Shown here: positions 49,201-63,204 of the stretch, one piece after another
How positions within the stretch are numbered: position 1 is the first letter of the stretch
Layout of the letters: every line of letters begins with the position of its first letter
Assembly: GCA_038502055.1 (NCBI GenBank)
Contig: JAXRKN010000030.1
Location: 124,001-188,000, forward strand
Direction of reading: 5' to 3'
Source: Tanytarsus gracilentus
Taxonomy: Eukaryota; Arthropoda; Insecta; Diptera; Chironomidae
Length of the DNA stretch: 64,000 bases
Notes under the pieces: model-generated
Told to the model about the DNA's origin: nothing
The model's database searches: none
Seen by the model: only the letters and a program-made list of their open reading frames with translations
Position numbers and translations under genes: made by a program

Positions 49201-51961
49201 AGGAAATTATCCACAAATTGGAGGTTTTAGTGCCGCCAAAGATCAACTTTATCTCGCCAAGTGGCTTACGATTGGACATCGCAAAGGGAGCGCCAATTCG
49301 ATTGGAATGTCGAGCGTCAGGAAATCCAGAGCCGAAAATTTATTGGTCGAGAAAGGTAAGGTCGAAAGTCATAAATTCAAACCACAAACAAGACCCTCGA
49401 CTGTCATTAAAAATTTGTGTCTTTGTCCTTTTTTTTCTTATAGAATAATCTCATGCCAAACGGAGAAGCAAATGTCACAGGAAATGTATTTGAAATCACG
49501 CATGCCGATCGACATTCGGCAGGTCATTATAGATGTACGGCTGATAATCGAGTGGGCTCAGCGGACACGAGGGAAATCTTTGTGAATGTTTTGTGTAAGT
49601 TTTTATCTTGAGACATTTTTATTGGGGTTGAACTAAAATCTTTGACTTATCTCTTCAGTCGCTCCTGAAATCGAAGTCGATCGCACTTTCATCCATACCG
49701 GTGTTGGGTATGAAGCTCAACTAACCTGTGTCGTTCACTCGGAGCCACCATCGAACGTGATATGGTACAAAGAAACGACGCAATTAGGCACTACCGAGCA
49801 ACATTCACAACAGGTAAGAAAAAAGCTTGAAATTTGATATTTTATCGGAGCCGAGTGACAGATGTGAAATATTTCTTACAGACGCGAGGCAACAAACATT
49901 CGTTAATAATTCGTAATGTTACGTACATGGATCTCGGCAACTACACATGTCAGGCGTCGAATAATTTGGGAAAGGATCGAAACACATTGACATTGAGTGG
50001 CATTCCGACTGTTTGCTACTTCGACTCGGTGAGTTTTTGTTTTTATGGTTTGTCTAAAAGGATAAAATATGCAGGAATTTTTCAACCATCTTACGTTGAA
50101 TTTTCGAGAGTCACAAAAATACATTTTTATTATTTTTAAACCTTTTAGAATTTTTTTCTAATATTTCCCACATGAAAATCATCTTTCAACAATTTTCAAC
50201 CCAATTTGTAGCCTCTCGACATTGAAAGTATGAAAAAACATCTTCATATCTCATTGTTCATCAACTTAAACCCATCTCTTTGCATTGAGATTGAGTGAAT
50301 ATGATGCGAGGAAAGGGCCAATTTTTTCTTTTATAAACAAAATCTGACCTTTTTATATCAAAAAATATATTCAGATTTTTTTTGCGAAGGTCTATTGAAA
50401 TTTTAAACAAACACACGTGTGATTTTAGTAATAAATTTAATGATTAAAGTTTTTTGTGGATAATTTTTGCATATTTTAAAAAGTTTTAATTAATTTAAAT
50501 TCTTTAATTAAAATCATCACATTTGTTTCTATAATTTTAAATCTTTAAAGAGATTTTTATTCAAAAAGTGTCAAAATCCTTTAAATCTACAAACTCGAGT
50601 GAATGACACAGCAGACTCAAATAATCCTTTGAACAAAGAGAGAAGAAAATTTTCTGCAACCCTCGCAACATGTCACACATAAAGTACATGCCATAATCCT
50701 CATATCATTTCTCTCCCTTTTACATGTATAGAAAACAATCAGCGATTATCGAGATCGTTACAACATCTCGTGGAGCGTTCAAAGCTTCTCACCAATACGC
50801 GAGTACCGACTCTTTTATCGCAAACAAACGCCAAAATCCTTCATGATGACGCAGCAAATTCAACAGCATCTCGATAAGTCGTTCGAGAATTCGATTGGAC
50901 AGTCGCAGCCGTCACACTACTCGCCACCCTCGTACGGCTTATCAGATCAATGGGAAAATGTCGTCATCCCCGAGAACTTTCAAGAGTTTTATCCGTCATC
51001 GGCATCGTCATTTAATCTCAACGATTATCGCTTCAATAATCAACTCATGAACACGCACCATCATATGAGCTATTTAATTAAGAATATTCATCCGGCATCG
51101 AACTATGAGGCGAGAGTGCAGGCGAGAAACGACCATGGATGGAATAAATTGTCGAATGTTTTTCATTTTTCGACGAGAAGCGAAGGTTAGTTGAAAAATT
51201 TTATTTTAAACTGCTCGATGATCAAAAAATTTAAAGGAGGCTTTAATTAAAGTTCTAAAATATCCTCATGAGATATTCAACACGCTCTAACACTAAACAA
51301 ACAATGTTCTCTCTTCCATGCACTTCCAACACTTCTTTAAATTCAAATTTATTCCCACTCTACACATTTCATGTTTATTTATGATCTTAACGATGTTGCA
51401 TGGGATGATGAAGATTTTAGTGGTTAAGTACATTGTTACATTGTTATACGAATGATGATGGTGATGATGAGTGAAACGTGAGCGCTTTAAGGGAGCGTGC
51501 AAGCGTGACTGAGACCAGCATAATACGGCGAATTTTAAGAATGTTGTGTAGGCTTGAAAATATTTTTGAGTTGGTTTTGAAAAACTTTAGGAGATTTCAG
51601 AATTAAATTCAGAAAATAATTTTCTTACAGCATTACTATTCTCGACCACTCTCAAATCAATTGACCTTCAAAAAATCTAACTTATCCAAGTCCACCCACG
51701 GCCATCTTCATCATCATCAACTATCGTAGCTCTTTTTTCTTCCCTTTCTAATTATTCTCAATGATTTATTATCATTCTTTCTCTCTCTTATTTCGTTAAT
51801 TAGATATGGAATTAGAAGCATCACACACACCGACCGTGCTACGCAGTGCGGGACTTTTGGACAAAGGCTGGCTGAGCAGTGGAAGCGAATCTATCGCTAA
51901 ATTCATCAATGTGTGCACAGCATTGGTTTGCTGTATACTTACAGTCGCCTTTAGGGCTTAA
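34284..51961 (+). CDS. Klingon/wrapper-like Ig-superfamily adhesion protein
   Basis: Exons 34284-34347, 48786-48926, 48976-49355, 49444-49594, 49659-49813, 49882-50028, 50732-51185 and 51804-51961 join in phase to 549 residues. The first exon (signal peptide VKWILIFINTLVVFK) is placed by phase match across a 14.4-kb intron; that link is inference. Three Ig domains follow with paired cysteines and tryptophans (ILPCKL/WKRG/DYACQI; LECRAS/YWSRK/HYRCTAD; LTCVV/IWYKE/NYTCQAS). Next comes a fibronectin III-like domain (NISWSVQSFSPIREYRLFYR, SNYEARVQARNDHGW) containing a Gln/Ser/Pro-rich insertion. A small-residue segment (SSGS) and hydrophobic end suggest a GPI anchor. The layout and motifs match fly klingon and wrapper, neuronal or glial homophilic adhesion molecules; exact orthology is open. 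Confidence 0.88.
35824..35892. mobile_element. Short TIR (MITE-like) element, copy C
   Basis: 69 bp bounded by AGGGTGACCAGAT and ATAGTCAGCCT; the shortest and most degenerate of the four copies. Confidence 0.4.
39759..39869. mobile_element. Short TIR (MITE-like) element, copy D
   Basis: 111 bp bounded by AGGCTGACCAGAT and ATATCTGGTCACCCT with AT-only filling. The inner part of the right end matches the left end of copy C. Confidence 0.5.
40076..43589. mobile_element. Large nested TIR element
   Basis: About 3.5 kb bounded by CCCACAAAACAAAATAGCTC on the left and its complement GAGCTATTTTGTTTTGTGGG on the right. Both ends run into sub-repeats of TTGAGCTCAAA and TTTGATATCAAA, themselves near-palindromes (40095-40420 and 42730-43580). 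The middle (about 41490-42510) has its own inverted motif, TTCCTGAGTAAA on the left and TTTACTCAGGAA on the right, so a second element seems to have inserted in the first. A stop-broken open stretch lies near 41758-42000; no transposase was recognised. Confidence 0.7.
41262..41332 (-). repeat. tRNA-like (SINE head-like) remnant
   Basis: On the minus strand the box-B-like GGTTCGAATCC follows a box-A-like GGCGCGAGGGTTAGC. The distance between them is too short for a full anticodon arm and the T stem does not pair. It is therefore not a working tRNA, more likely a tRNA-derived SINE fragment inside the nested element. Confidence 0.35.
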
Positions 51962-54900
51962 GCGAGTGCGACTAAAAATCTTAAGGAATACCAAAATTAT
52001 TTCGTGTAACATTTGTGAATGTGAATAATAAATTTAGGCAAAATAGGGAAATGAGAAAAGTGCGAGAGATGTTGGCAGAGTTGAGAATTCAAAGTTTATC
52101 GAAGACATTCTTTGGTGGCCATTTCAAGATCAAATTTACCCCTTTTAACTCTGCCACTTTTCACCCCACCAGTAAAACTTTTCTCCAAAATGTTTTATGT
52201 GTTGTGACCCCAAATCAATCTCTCCCTCCCAAAAATCCACTAACTATTGTAATATAATTAAACATAGCCGAGAGTGAAAAAGAGATTTACGTGCGCAAGA
52301 TGGAGCTGAAAGGAGAAAAACTCAATTTAGGATTTTCGCCATTGGCAAATACACAAAAAAAAGAAATTGGCTTTGAGAAATTAATTAATTTGATTAATAT
52401 TTCATAACGAATTGCGGCAGCATAAAAAGAAAAATTCCACTTTATGATTGAATAACATTTGATTTTCGACTATTTTTCTTGTGCTTTTGTGTACATAGGA
52501 GAAAAAAAATTATTTTCTTGTGTTGGCAACATCGCGTGCCATTCAATCCCCTAGAGAGGGTGAAAAGGTTATAACTCCACTGTTTATTAACTCCAAATAT
52601 TTTTGAAAATTAAAGCAAATTGTGAATTTTTACAGTTTTATTTTATTCGTGGAGTTGATGACTATTGGACTCATTTCCTGACATCCGACCGCAAGGTATT
52701 TATTTTCGGCGAAAACGAAATGTTTGGGAATATTTTTTCATGGGAAAACAAAAGGGTGGATTTGAATGGAAAATTCTTATTTTTACAAAGACCATTCTAT
52801 CATTCAGTGAAAGTCACACAAGAAAATTCTTTTTGTAAATATTTTTTTACCCATTTATTCAACCTCAACTAATCATGCAAATTTTCTTTCTTTCCGTTAA
52901 AGTTAAACTGAATGTGAAAAATTTCTTTTGATAAGAAAAAAATTCTCACATGAAAAGCATGAAAGATTACGAGTTGGAGATAAGAGATTAGGTAAACAAT
53001 CGAGAAATTTTTCAAGAGCTGGAATGTGAGGAATTTTTTACAGCTCAAGATCGGGCAATTAGGAAAATTGAAAAATTGAGATTAATTGCCGCTGTGAAAA
53101 TAAAACGAGAAATGAGAAAATGTTGAGGAGGTTAAGAACTTTCAAGGTCACTCAAAGGTTGAATAGAGAAAAATCTCAAGAATTTCTTCATTGCAAATTT
53201 TTCACATTCATTGAAATTTTCTACTCATTGCATAAATTTTATTAAAATTTTCCTTCACTTTTCAAAGCATTTTTTATCCTCTTTCAATCTCTTACTTAAA
53301 CATACTTTTAATAATTTTTTTCGGGACCATTAAAGAAGAGGAAAAATACAGAGAAAAACTTCTTTTTTATACATCAAAAAGTAATTAAGAGAGTGAAAAA
53401 AGCTACATTAAAAAGTTGATAAAAGAAAAGCTTTATAAGCAAAAAAAATGAAAGGCAATTTTTTGACATGAAAAGAAAAAAATTAAAAAAATATTTAAAA
53501 TAAAATTATCAAAAATTTCCAGTGTAAAAAGTGTTTTTTTCTGAGAAAATATTTAATGAATAAAAATTAAGGACAAAGCTTAAGCTTAAAAGTTTTAAAC
53601 GCCTCATTTAGATTTAGTTTGAGATTAAATTTGCAAATTAAAATTTTGCAAAATTATTTTCAAACATGAAAAATAAAAAATTTAGTCATTAAAAAATTTT
53701 GAAGCAAAAAAAAATTAAAGACATTACATAAATTTTTTGGTGCATCTGATAGATTTTCCATTAAAAATTTCAAAGGTTTTAACATCAAATTCTCCTTTGA
53801 AAAATTCCTTATAAGAAATTTGAAAATTTTAAGCTTCAGAAGCCAATAAAATGTCAATCGAGTCAAGATAAAGTCGGTAAAATATTGTAAGATGATTAAA
53901 AACAAGAAAAAGAAAAATTTGTTGACATAAATCCATCAAAAAATTTACCAAAATGTCAATGTCAATCTTCATAAATGTCAGAGCAAAAATAAAAAGTCAC
54001 TTTTAATGTCTTTAAAAAATATGCATTGCACTTGCACATTGAGGGATGTTTTTTATTGTGAAGATTAATTAAATTTTGTGGCACTTAAAACTGTGAAAAA
54101 ATTTAAATTTTTCTCTTAAAAACATCCTCAAAGAAAATTAATTTTAGAAACATTCTCGAGACCATTTTCAAACTCACACACACAAAATATTCTCACACAA
54201 ATCTAAAATTTATCTTAGCAAAAAAAAAATACAAAAAATTATTCTCATAAACTAAAGACACAAAAAATTATTTTTAAGGTGAAGAATTTCTTTCGTTTGT
54301 TTTTTAGAAAATAAAAAAATTATTTAATAAAAATATTCATTTTTTCTATGAAAATAAAGAGAGGAAAATTATTGAAATACCATTAAAAATATGTGAAAAG
54401 AATAAAGAGATGATAAAAAATTTATTGAAATAAGAAAAAAGTTGGATAATTTATTTCAAAAAATTTTCAGGATTTTTTTTACAGTTTTTAAATTACATCG
54501 AGTTTATGTTCTTGTTAATTTGAATAATTCAAATATTTTTTCAGATGTTTTATATTTTTCTTAAACATCAAATGTAAAATTTAAATTCAAATCCATCAAA
54601 ATTTTCCTTTAAAAAAATCAAACAGAATCCAACAAACATTCAAAAAGCCAAAAATTCACATCAAACAATTTTTTCCCATCATTTTAAAAATAAAACAAAT
54701 AAAAAATAGCTTCAGGTAAAGAAGAGAAAACCTCCCGCACAGCAACAGAAGTCAGAGGCACATAAAAGTATCGAATTTCAATTAATGGCGTAATAATTTC
54801 CAATTTACTTTCACTAATGTGCATCATCACGGTCTATTATAGTGCAGTTCATGTTACATCCACATCGTCTTATTAGTTCATAACTCAAATCTGTTCACAT

Positions 54901-55025
54901 TTCAGCTCGAAGCTCATTTTTCTCTCAGCGCCTTTTATTAGTTCACAATCTGCTTCAATTATAATGAAAATGCGATGATTGTTGCAATTGTAAGAGAAAA
55001 TAATGAAAATAGAATAAAGATTAAA

Positions 55026-55043
55026 AGAGAGAGAGAGAGAGAA
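55026..55043. repeat. (AG)n microsatellite
   Basis: About nine AG units in AT-rich intergenic DNA. Confidence 0.85.
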
Positions 55044-58000
55044 AATAATGTAATGAGAGTAATAAAAGGAATTAGGAAGGCTCATAAAATTTGCTTGTTT
55101 GTCGGTCAGTTGGGCAAGGATTAATGCAGACATGATGTTTTATGATGTAATAAGAAAAATATGAAAATTATTTTATTGATTTTGGACTTTGATTATTTTA
55201 ATAAATTTTATTTGATAAAGTCATGATCCTGAGGATAAATGGCAATTTAACTTTTTGTAACGTATTTTAATTTTTTAAATTATTTTAGTTATTAATAAAT
55301 TGTCTAAAAAATACCAAACTAGATGAAATTTTTTTTCAAATTTACAACTTTTTGCTCAACAAATAAAATTAAATTTTTTAATTGAAAGCAAACAGAGCAC
55401 AAACAAAAGAGAGAAGGATTTTCAACAAGGGCATTATTAAATCACAAAAGATTGTTGAACGGTAAACAAAAAAGCCGAAAATCTGATTATTCGAAAAACT
55501 CACAAAAGAGAAGTTTTTTAGTCACGCCGGATTTTGCTGTGAACATGCATCCAACCCCTCACTAACACTCGCACTCGTATAATGAATATGAATATTTCTA
55601 ATAATAATGCGGCAGACCTGCTGCGCTCAATGCATCATCACACATACGTTCAATATTCATCTCTCTCTTCCCCTCTTCGAAGCGTCTGCTGCTCGTATAT
55701 TTAACCAAATTGATTTATTAACATCCCTTTTTCATGCTAATTAAATTGAAAATAAATTCAAAAAATTACAAAGCAGCGGAGATGGGTTGGGACTTTGAAA
55801 TTTGTGAAGTGATGAGGCTTATTGTTGTGACGAAGAATTTCTTGTGAATATTTTATATTTGATCGAAAAAAATTTAAAAATAATCGAGCAAAATATCTTG
55901 ATACATTTTTTAGAGATACAAACTGATTCTAGTCAATTTTATTAATTGCCTGAAACTCAAAATCAATTCGTTCAATTGAGATTTTAATTTAAATCGCTCT
56001 CACTCTCATATCGAGTTAATAGTTTTCCTCCCCACAAAATCCGAAAATGAACAAACGCCAATCAATTAACATTTCAATTAGGGTAAAATGGCAAAAATTT
56101 AATTCGTGGAGTGGTGGGAAAAATCGTCGAGAGGCAATTTTGGAGTTAAGTGAGTGCGTGTGTGAGATTTGAAAATGGTTTTTTCATCAATTTAATCTAA
56201 ATGGGCAATTTAGAAAATTGAAAATTATAATCAGGAAATTTCGCGAGAAAATTGAAATTTATTTGATTGATAATTTGAGAGAGTTTTTGTTTGTTTTTTT
56301 GGAGGTGAAATTATGCAAAATTATTTTTTACGATTTTTTAAATTAATTTTTTAAAAAAATATGAAGAAATTTTTTACAAAATTTTATTTCTGTTCTCATC
56401 AAGGTTACACATTTCAACTTCCCTCATCAAAAATTCAAAAATCAAATCTTGAAACTTTTTTCATTCTCATTTTTAACTTTTCCTTTTCTTCTTCTCATTT
56501 TCATGAATCACATTGCGAGCAAAAGTTTTTGCTCTTCGTTTTTTGATATCTTTCGCCGGAAATTGATTTGCAATAAAAAAATTTTCTCAACGATAATCGT
56601 TGTGTTTCTCTTTCGTCTCTTTTTTTGTTTTTGTGAACTTTTTATCGCAAATAAGAAATTACGAATGGAAGTTGAGGATGGAAAATGTGGGTGAGAAAAA
56701 ATTTCGAGGGATGAAAATTTAATTTTAAAATTAAAAAAATTTCTAAATTTTTAGATCAAATAAAAAATAAATAATTTTTTCGGATATCTTTAAAATAAAG
56801 TTTTCACCCCTTGTATTTTCTTTCATACATCACCAAAATCTCCATCTTCAACCTTAAAAAAGTACTCAAAGAAAAACGAGTGAAATTGATTTGTTTTTCT
56901 TTCTGTCTTTTTCCTTCCTTTTGGCATCATTTCACTGCTAAATGCTCATTTTTCTTTCGATAAACATGGAAAATTTATCCATAAAGTGGATAAAAAGAGT
57001 TGAGGAAATGACACCGAACAAAAAAGTGGCTGAGTAGAAGAGAAATCAAAGATAAATGAGATGAAAATTGTAATTCAAAGTTTGAGGATAAATTTATGGA
57101 GAGAAAAACATGGAAATTAAGAGAAAAGTTGAATGAAAAATTATAAGAAAAGTTTGAGCTAAATTTAAGGCAATCTTCAAAAACCTTAAAGCCATTCCTG
57201 TAAATAACTTTGACCCAATTTTCTTTGAAATTCCTTTAATCCAACCCGCAAGCCATTCAACTTTATCTTCTTCTTATTCCGTAGTTTAAATTATCATCAA
57301 TATCCGAAAACTCAAAAATTAGATTTTGTCTCACTTTTTTCTATCCCAACTTAATTTTCCCAATTCTGTCAATTTCCAGCTCTCATGCCAATAAATGTCA
57401 AGAGATATCTCGATAATCATCAAGAAAGGTAAAGCTTAAAATTTTCAGTCTCGAAGTCAAAAATTAGCGAGAGTCGGGAATGAATTTTTGATATCAATCT
57501 CAATTGGAGGAAATTTCATTTTTTTCGAGATGCGGGTAAAGATGGAAATTGAGAGATTAGTCGCAATTCAGATGAGGGTAGAAGTGGAGGCGAAAAATTT
57601 TACGAGACAAATTTCATTAAATTAAAGGAGGAAAATTGCTTAATACAGATGTCAAAGATTTAAACTAAAGATAGCCGGGGAATGAGAAAGAGAAATATAT
57701 GGCAGATTAAAAGAGGGGAGAAAAATTTTAAATTGGAAAGTTTTAGACTTTAAAGTTTGTCGACTGCTGAAAAATATTTTTCATTTTTTTGAATAAATGA
57801 ATTTTCATTTAATTGAAAATCTTAAAATTCCACAAAATTTCCTCCTCTCTCAATTTAAAAATTTATGACTAAAATTTCTCATCAGCGGTTGTAAAAAAAT
57901 GATGAAATTCCTCCCCTTCATCAATCCCATTTTTCTCAATGGTCGATCATCACTTTTTTACTGTTCATTACAAAATTTTTCACCACCCTCAAATATTTTG

Positions 58001-59826
58001 CAATGAATATTTAATGAAAAATTTCAGAAAGAGAGAAAATTTAATTCTATTTGTGCAAATCAGACAAAAAAATCGTCTCATCACAAATGTAAACAAGGAC
58101 ATTTGGTGAGCGTGAACACCACAAAATTTTATTCTCACATGTGGAAATTGTTTGCACACAAATTTTTATCTCGATGGAAGGAAAAATTTGATGTTGGCTC
58201 ATCATCAACATTGTTCGGTGTGTAAACTAGAGAAAGAAGGAAGGTTGATTGGATATTTGAGGAAAGTGGCATCGACAAAAATATTGATTTAAATATGTTA
58301 AAAACATTAAAATTTTATATTATAAAGTCAAAATTTTACACAATCACCTCAATTATCATCCAACAATTAATAAAAAATCCACTCAATTTCGAAAACCTTT
58401 TCAGCAATAATTTTTCAATTAAATCTCTTTAAACTGTTCCATAAATTAATTTTAATTGCAATTTCCGCCGCAAACAATTAATCACGACGCTCAAAAAATA
58501 TTTTTAATATTGCAATTTCTGTCAATTTTCGCACACCGATTATGGTTTTGGGAGAGAAATGTTGCAGTAAATGAAATCGGAAACAATTGAACGGAGGGAC
58601 ATTCACATTATGGTAATAAAATTCCTGGTACTGAGGCTTGTTCGGATAATTTTCTCACCACAAGAGGATCGAAATTCAATACAGAATTTTGCCTTTCATG
58701 ATTTAAATTCTGAAAAATGCATCTCAGAAATTTAAAACGTCATAAATTTAATTCACATAAATAAAATGCACTCAAATCCTTTCTCCACCTGTTTCTTTCC
58801 TCCGTAATCCAACACGAAATGCATCAAAAGCTTTTAAAGCACTTTTGCACTCAGACATGAGAAAATATGACAGGAAAGATTTTAAAAGAAAAATCCAAAT
58901 CAAGTTGAGTTAAAATGGACTTTTTTTAGTTTGTCTCAGGGAATTTTGCCAACATCCATTTATTCAAGCATTATCGTTGTTTTATAGCTTTGTAGGTTAG
59001 TGATTGCAATGGGTTGAAATTGTTGGTAAAAATGAATTTTTTTTATGGCAAATTTGACTGAGTGTAAAACTTTTTGAACTTTGAACTTTCTTTTTTAAGT
59101 CATCTAATTTTCTACTCTCTCCGACTAATTTTAAAGTCTATAATCCAAAGCCAATTTATCTTTCCCCTCAAATGAAAAACAAGCAAAGAAAAATTTCTCG
59201 CTATACAGTCTCAAAATATGAGAAGAAAATCCTCAAGAAGCTTCACATCACGTTAAAAAAGCATTTATTATCATAAACTCTCTCCTCATCCATTCCTCTT
59301 CATATCCTTATTGCTCTATTTTTTAAGTATGAAAATATTTCTTCATTCTTATCTTCACTGCAGTGCTCCTCGCACATATTGCAGAGTGAGAAAATCGATT
59401 CGATGGAAAATTTTTCTCTTTAACATTTTTTCGCTTAATTTAATTTAATTTTTGCTGATGCGATGAGGAAATTTTTTTTGACCGTGGGAGGGAAAAATTG
59501 AATATTGATCGAGTAATAATTTGGTTGGGGAATAATTTAAGAAGCTTAAAAAATATCTTGAGGAATATTTTAATAAAATATTTTCTTCATTTTATTAACA
59601 TCCAATTTATAAATTTTTAGCTTCTCTTTAAAATCTTTTTCCACTTTTATAATCACTTTCTAAGTCGTTCACGCTTGAAAAACTCGCGCCATCATAAAAT
59701 CTAAGTTCACTCATAAATATTTCACGTTAAACTTGCTCTCGGCTCCAGTCGCTCATTTAGCAGACTTTAATATATTTTTTTACGATATTCAGGAAACATT
59801 AAAGTGAAAATTAATAAAAAATCGAT

Positions 59827-59834
59827 TATAAAAA
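59827..59834 (+). promoter_or_regulatory. TATA box of small acidic protein gene
   Basis: TATAAAAA, 55 bp upstream of the ATG at 59882. Confidence 0.6.
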
Positions 59835-59881
59835 CAGCGGCAAGTGCAAATTTAATCAACAGTTGATGTCGAAAGCTGACG

Positions 59882-60377
59882 ATGAGGTTTCAAGTTGCAT
59901 TTGTGGTACTGACGATGGTTGCGGTTGAAAGTTTAGTGTTAAGGGATAAAAAAATTGTCAGAGAAGCAAAAAGTGAAGGAACTGGAAAAGTTTTAGAAGT
60001 TACTGAAAAATTGCATGAACGAAAAATAGAAAAATGTGAGTTTAAAATATTTAAAAAAATCTCTCTGACATTTTTCATCGTAAAATTTGTCGAAATTAAT
60101 TTTTTTCATCCCCCTTAAATCCGATTAAATTATTCTAGCTCACACTTTCGACTATGATTCATTTCTTTTTGCAATTTGCGGAGGTTTCTACAACACAAAC
60201 AGCACAATGACCTTCTTTGATGTCAACGGCAAAATAACTCTCGTGAAAATTTATCAACTTTACGTTTGCACATCAAACGACGACGATTACGGAGACGAAG
60301 ATGTTGAAGAAGCTGCTGAGGGTGAAAAACTTTGCGGTTATGATGGAAATTATGATGATGATTGTTATGAGAGGTGA
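59882..60377 (+). CDS. Small secreted acidic protein, unknown
   Basis: Exons 59882-60035 and 60139-60377 join in phase to 130 residues. A signal peptide (MRFQVAFVVLTMVAVESLV) is followed by a basic segment (LRDKKIVREAKSEGTGK, ERKIEK). The second exon begins SHTFDYDSFLFAICGGFYNT and ends in an Asp/Glu/Tyr-rich tail (NDDDYGDEDVEEAAEG, GNYDDDCYER) with four cysteines in all. I do not recognise the family. The basic-to-acidic change after a KK/R stretch could be a processed propeptide. The TATA box and phase agreement support a real gene. No similar gene is present in the window. Confidence 0.6.
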
Positions 60378-63204
60378 AAAAGAGGGTTGAAGCGTTTTAA
60401 AATAAATAAAAAATTAGAATAAATTTTTAAATTTAAAAATCACACAAAAACTCTCAAAACTGTTTAGCAAACTTTAAACGTCAAATTTTATTTCCTTTAC
60501 ACATCACAAATTGCCTCGACTCATTTCCATCTCTCATATTTCACATTTTCCCAGATAGAGTTTAAAATTCATTAGCGTTAGAAAATTTATCCGTCATGTC
60601 AATCTAATTTTTCCCTCTTCCATCCTAGGCATGCACGCATTTCGAGTAATTTATGCAAATATCACTTAAGGCATGATTTAAATAAATGAAGTTTAACCCG
60701 AAAAAAAATAAGCAACATTCGAGTGGAAAATGTTTTCCTCTCTTAATTCATTATTCATGCACCGCCGCCGACGCTTCGAGTTGAAAAACATTCGAGAGTA
60801 AAAGTTTATTGCATGACGTCGAACTTTTTTAGGTTGCGAGTTGATATTTAATTCAACGAATGTGAGTCGAGTGAAGTCAGATTAAAGACTTTTTTCGAGT
60901 CATTTTCACCGTTGCCGTTGAACGTGCAAAATTCGCATTTGCAGGTTTGAGATGTAAATCAAGTTGATGATGTTCGTCAAGCACTCGCTGGTGAGCAATT
61001 TTAAGCTACTTTGTGCACTTTTAAGAAGCGTTTAGGGAAAATTGAGATTTAGATGATGAATTTTCATGAGCACAAAGAAAAAATTCCGTTAGAATTTTAA
61101 ATTTTTTATTCACTTCAAAATATTTGAGATAAAATTTTGACAAATTTTTTGTTGAAGTTTTAAATAATTTTATATTCAAAGTAAAAAATTTAAATAATTT
61201 CATAAATGAATTTTTAAATCTTTCAATCTTTACGACTTCAATTTTTTCTTATTCACTTTCATCTCAAATTTCTTTTAATATTCAATTAAATTTAATCTGA
61301 ATCTAAATTTCAAGTTTATCAAAAAAATGAATTATTTAAATCTCAAATTGAATCAAAAGAGTCTCGAACAAAATGTAAATTTTGTAATATGTAAACTTCA
61401 ATGCAGGGAAATTAGAAAAAAAAGGTTAAAAATGGGAATTAAAAATTTTTTATTACAATTTTTTTTGGTGCAATTTTTTGTTAAATTATTTTTAAAAAAA
61501 ATCAATGTCCATACTTAGAAAATTTCAAGCACTTGTTGTCGTCAGTAGCGACATCCTATTAGTCTATTTTGTGCTTTAGATGTAAAGCGATATTTTTTGT
61601 CTTACGAGCGAGAAAAATCTGAATTAAAGAGATGATTTTGAGATGAGAAGTGCTTGAAGGTGAGCGATGTTGCTTGGGTGATATTGAGACGCCTTCAAGG
61701 TACGCTTTTGTTTACTGACAACCTTGTTGATGTTGATGTAATCATTTTAATATCTCAAATGTCTTTTAATGGGATTAAATAAAAATCTTGAGGGTTTTTC
61801 TCAAAAAAATTAGTTTCTTATAATTTTAAACCTTTCAACCACAAATAAGCATCAGAAAATTTCGCATGTAAATAAAAACATTATTTGGCTTCATATTCAA
61901 TGCCAATGTCACTGCAATTTTCTGTTAGGAATTACTCATATAATTAATTTTTTATTGAAATTCTTCACGTATTTTTTCTCATATCTTTTTTATTGACGTC
62001 AATTTTATTTCCTCATCATGTCCATCTTGAAAATTTTGAGGAAGTTTTTAATCTCAATGTCCAAATTTAGATGAAATATTGCTGTCATAAATTTTACGAG
62101 CAGAAAGTTTAAAAGATTTTCTTTATTGTGTCTTGAATGGAAAATTTCTCAATTGAGAATTCCTAGAAGGAAAATTTAAGTCCGGGCGGGCAGAAAAAAT
62201 CTTTATGGAAATAAATGTATGAATCTTTTGGATATTTTTAATATTTTATATAAATAATATTTTATTACTTTTTGTGTTGTATCGAGAAAATTGCAGACCT
62301 TGGAGAATTTCGCGGAAGATGAAGACGAACAACTTTGAATTACTTTTCAAATGAATGAAAATCTCATTGAAAGTATTTACGGAAATAGCTAAGAAGAAAC
62401 TTTGAAGAGGTCTTTCGTTTAATTTCTACGAATTGAATCTAAGGAAATGTTCAAATTGATGAAAATTATTCAAAAATTTAAGCAAAATTAAATGTTTAGA
62501 TTTTTTAACAATTTCATTCTCAAGTGTCCAAAATATTTTTTAAAACTCTCCAAGTTTAATGACACTTTAAAAGACAAACTCAAGTGGATCGATTGATTTG
62601 TTTTGATTGGAATCGAGCCAGATGTTGATTTAATTTTACACCTGGCAATAATTTTTATATCTTATCAAATTTTTTTAACAAACTTGCACGTTAATAAAAA
62701 ACACCTGGAAACTTTCAAATGAAATTTTAATGCTTTTTACGTGGTGGATTTCATCAGAATATTTAAAACTAGTTCAAAAACTTTTCATCACGAATTTGTA
62801 ATAAAAATTTAATTATGCAAAATGTTCGCTCGAAGTTTCTTTCACAGTTGAAAAATTTACTTCACATCAAGTGCAACAAAATGTTTTAAATTCCAATTTT
62901 ATTTGCAGCTCTTCAAAGTCCTTCAATCAATGTCGAGGATATCTTCCATTTTTTTCTTTGGTGAACTAGAAAACTTTTGTGCCATGTCCGTTTTTTGTAT
63001 TAAAATGTAATCTTGAACAACATTTAACTAAGAATGAATCACAATGAATTTTTCCAACTAACGTAAGATTTTTTATCATTATAAAACACCTGTGAATGTG
63101 TTTCACAATCATCGTCAAATATAAAAGCTTGAGTTAAAGTGAAAAATTTTAGTATCAAGTGAAATTTGAAAGAAATAACATTAAAAATTAATTAGAGCCA
63201 CAAA
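60378..63204. other. Intergenic, no gene seen
   Basis: AT-rich with a less AT-rich island at 60620-60960. A short acidic open stretch after TTGCAG at 62295 ends at once in a stop and found no partner exon. Confidence 0.45.
63120..63126 (+). promoter_or_regulatory. TATA box of NPC2-like gene
   Basis: TATAAAA in CAAATATAAAAGCTTGAG, 85 bp upstream of the ATG at 63205. Confidence 0.65.

Larger units (their letters stand above)
51962..59881. other. 3' flank of Ig gene and gene-poor region
   Basis: The first about 300 bases look like the 3' untranslated region of the adhesion gene, with AATAAA near 52027. Beyond that no supported exon is seen in 7.5 kb. There is an (AG)n run at 55026-55043, and islands of lower AT content near 54770-54960, 55500-55720 and 58600-58660. 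Confidence 0.5.

Noticed and set aside
49175..49585. Alternative 136-codon frame through exons 3 and 4 of the Ig gene
   Set aside because: Out of frame with the Ig domains and crosses the intron 49356-49443.
62295..62338. Acidic terminal exon after TTGCAG
   Set aside because: No upstream exon with matching phase gives a sensible protein; likely chance.
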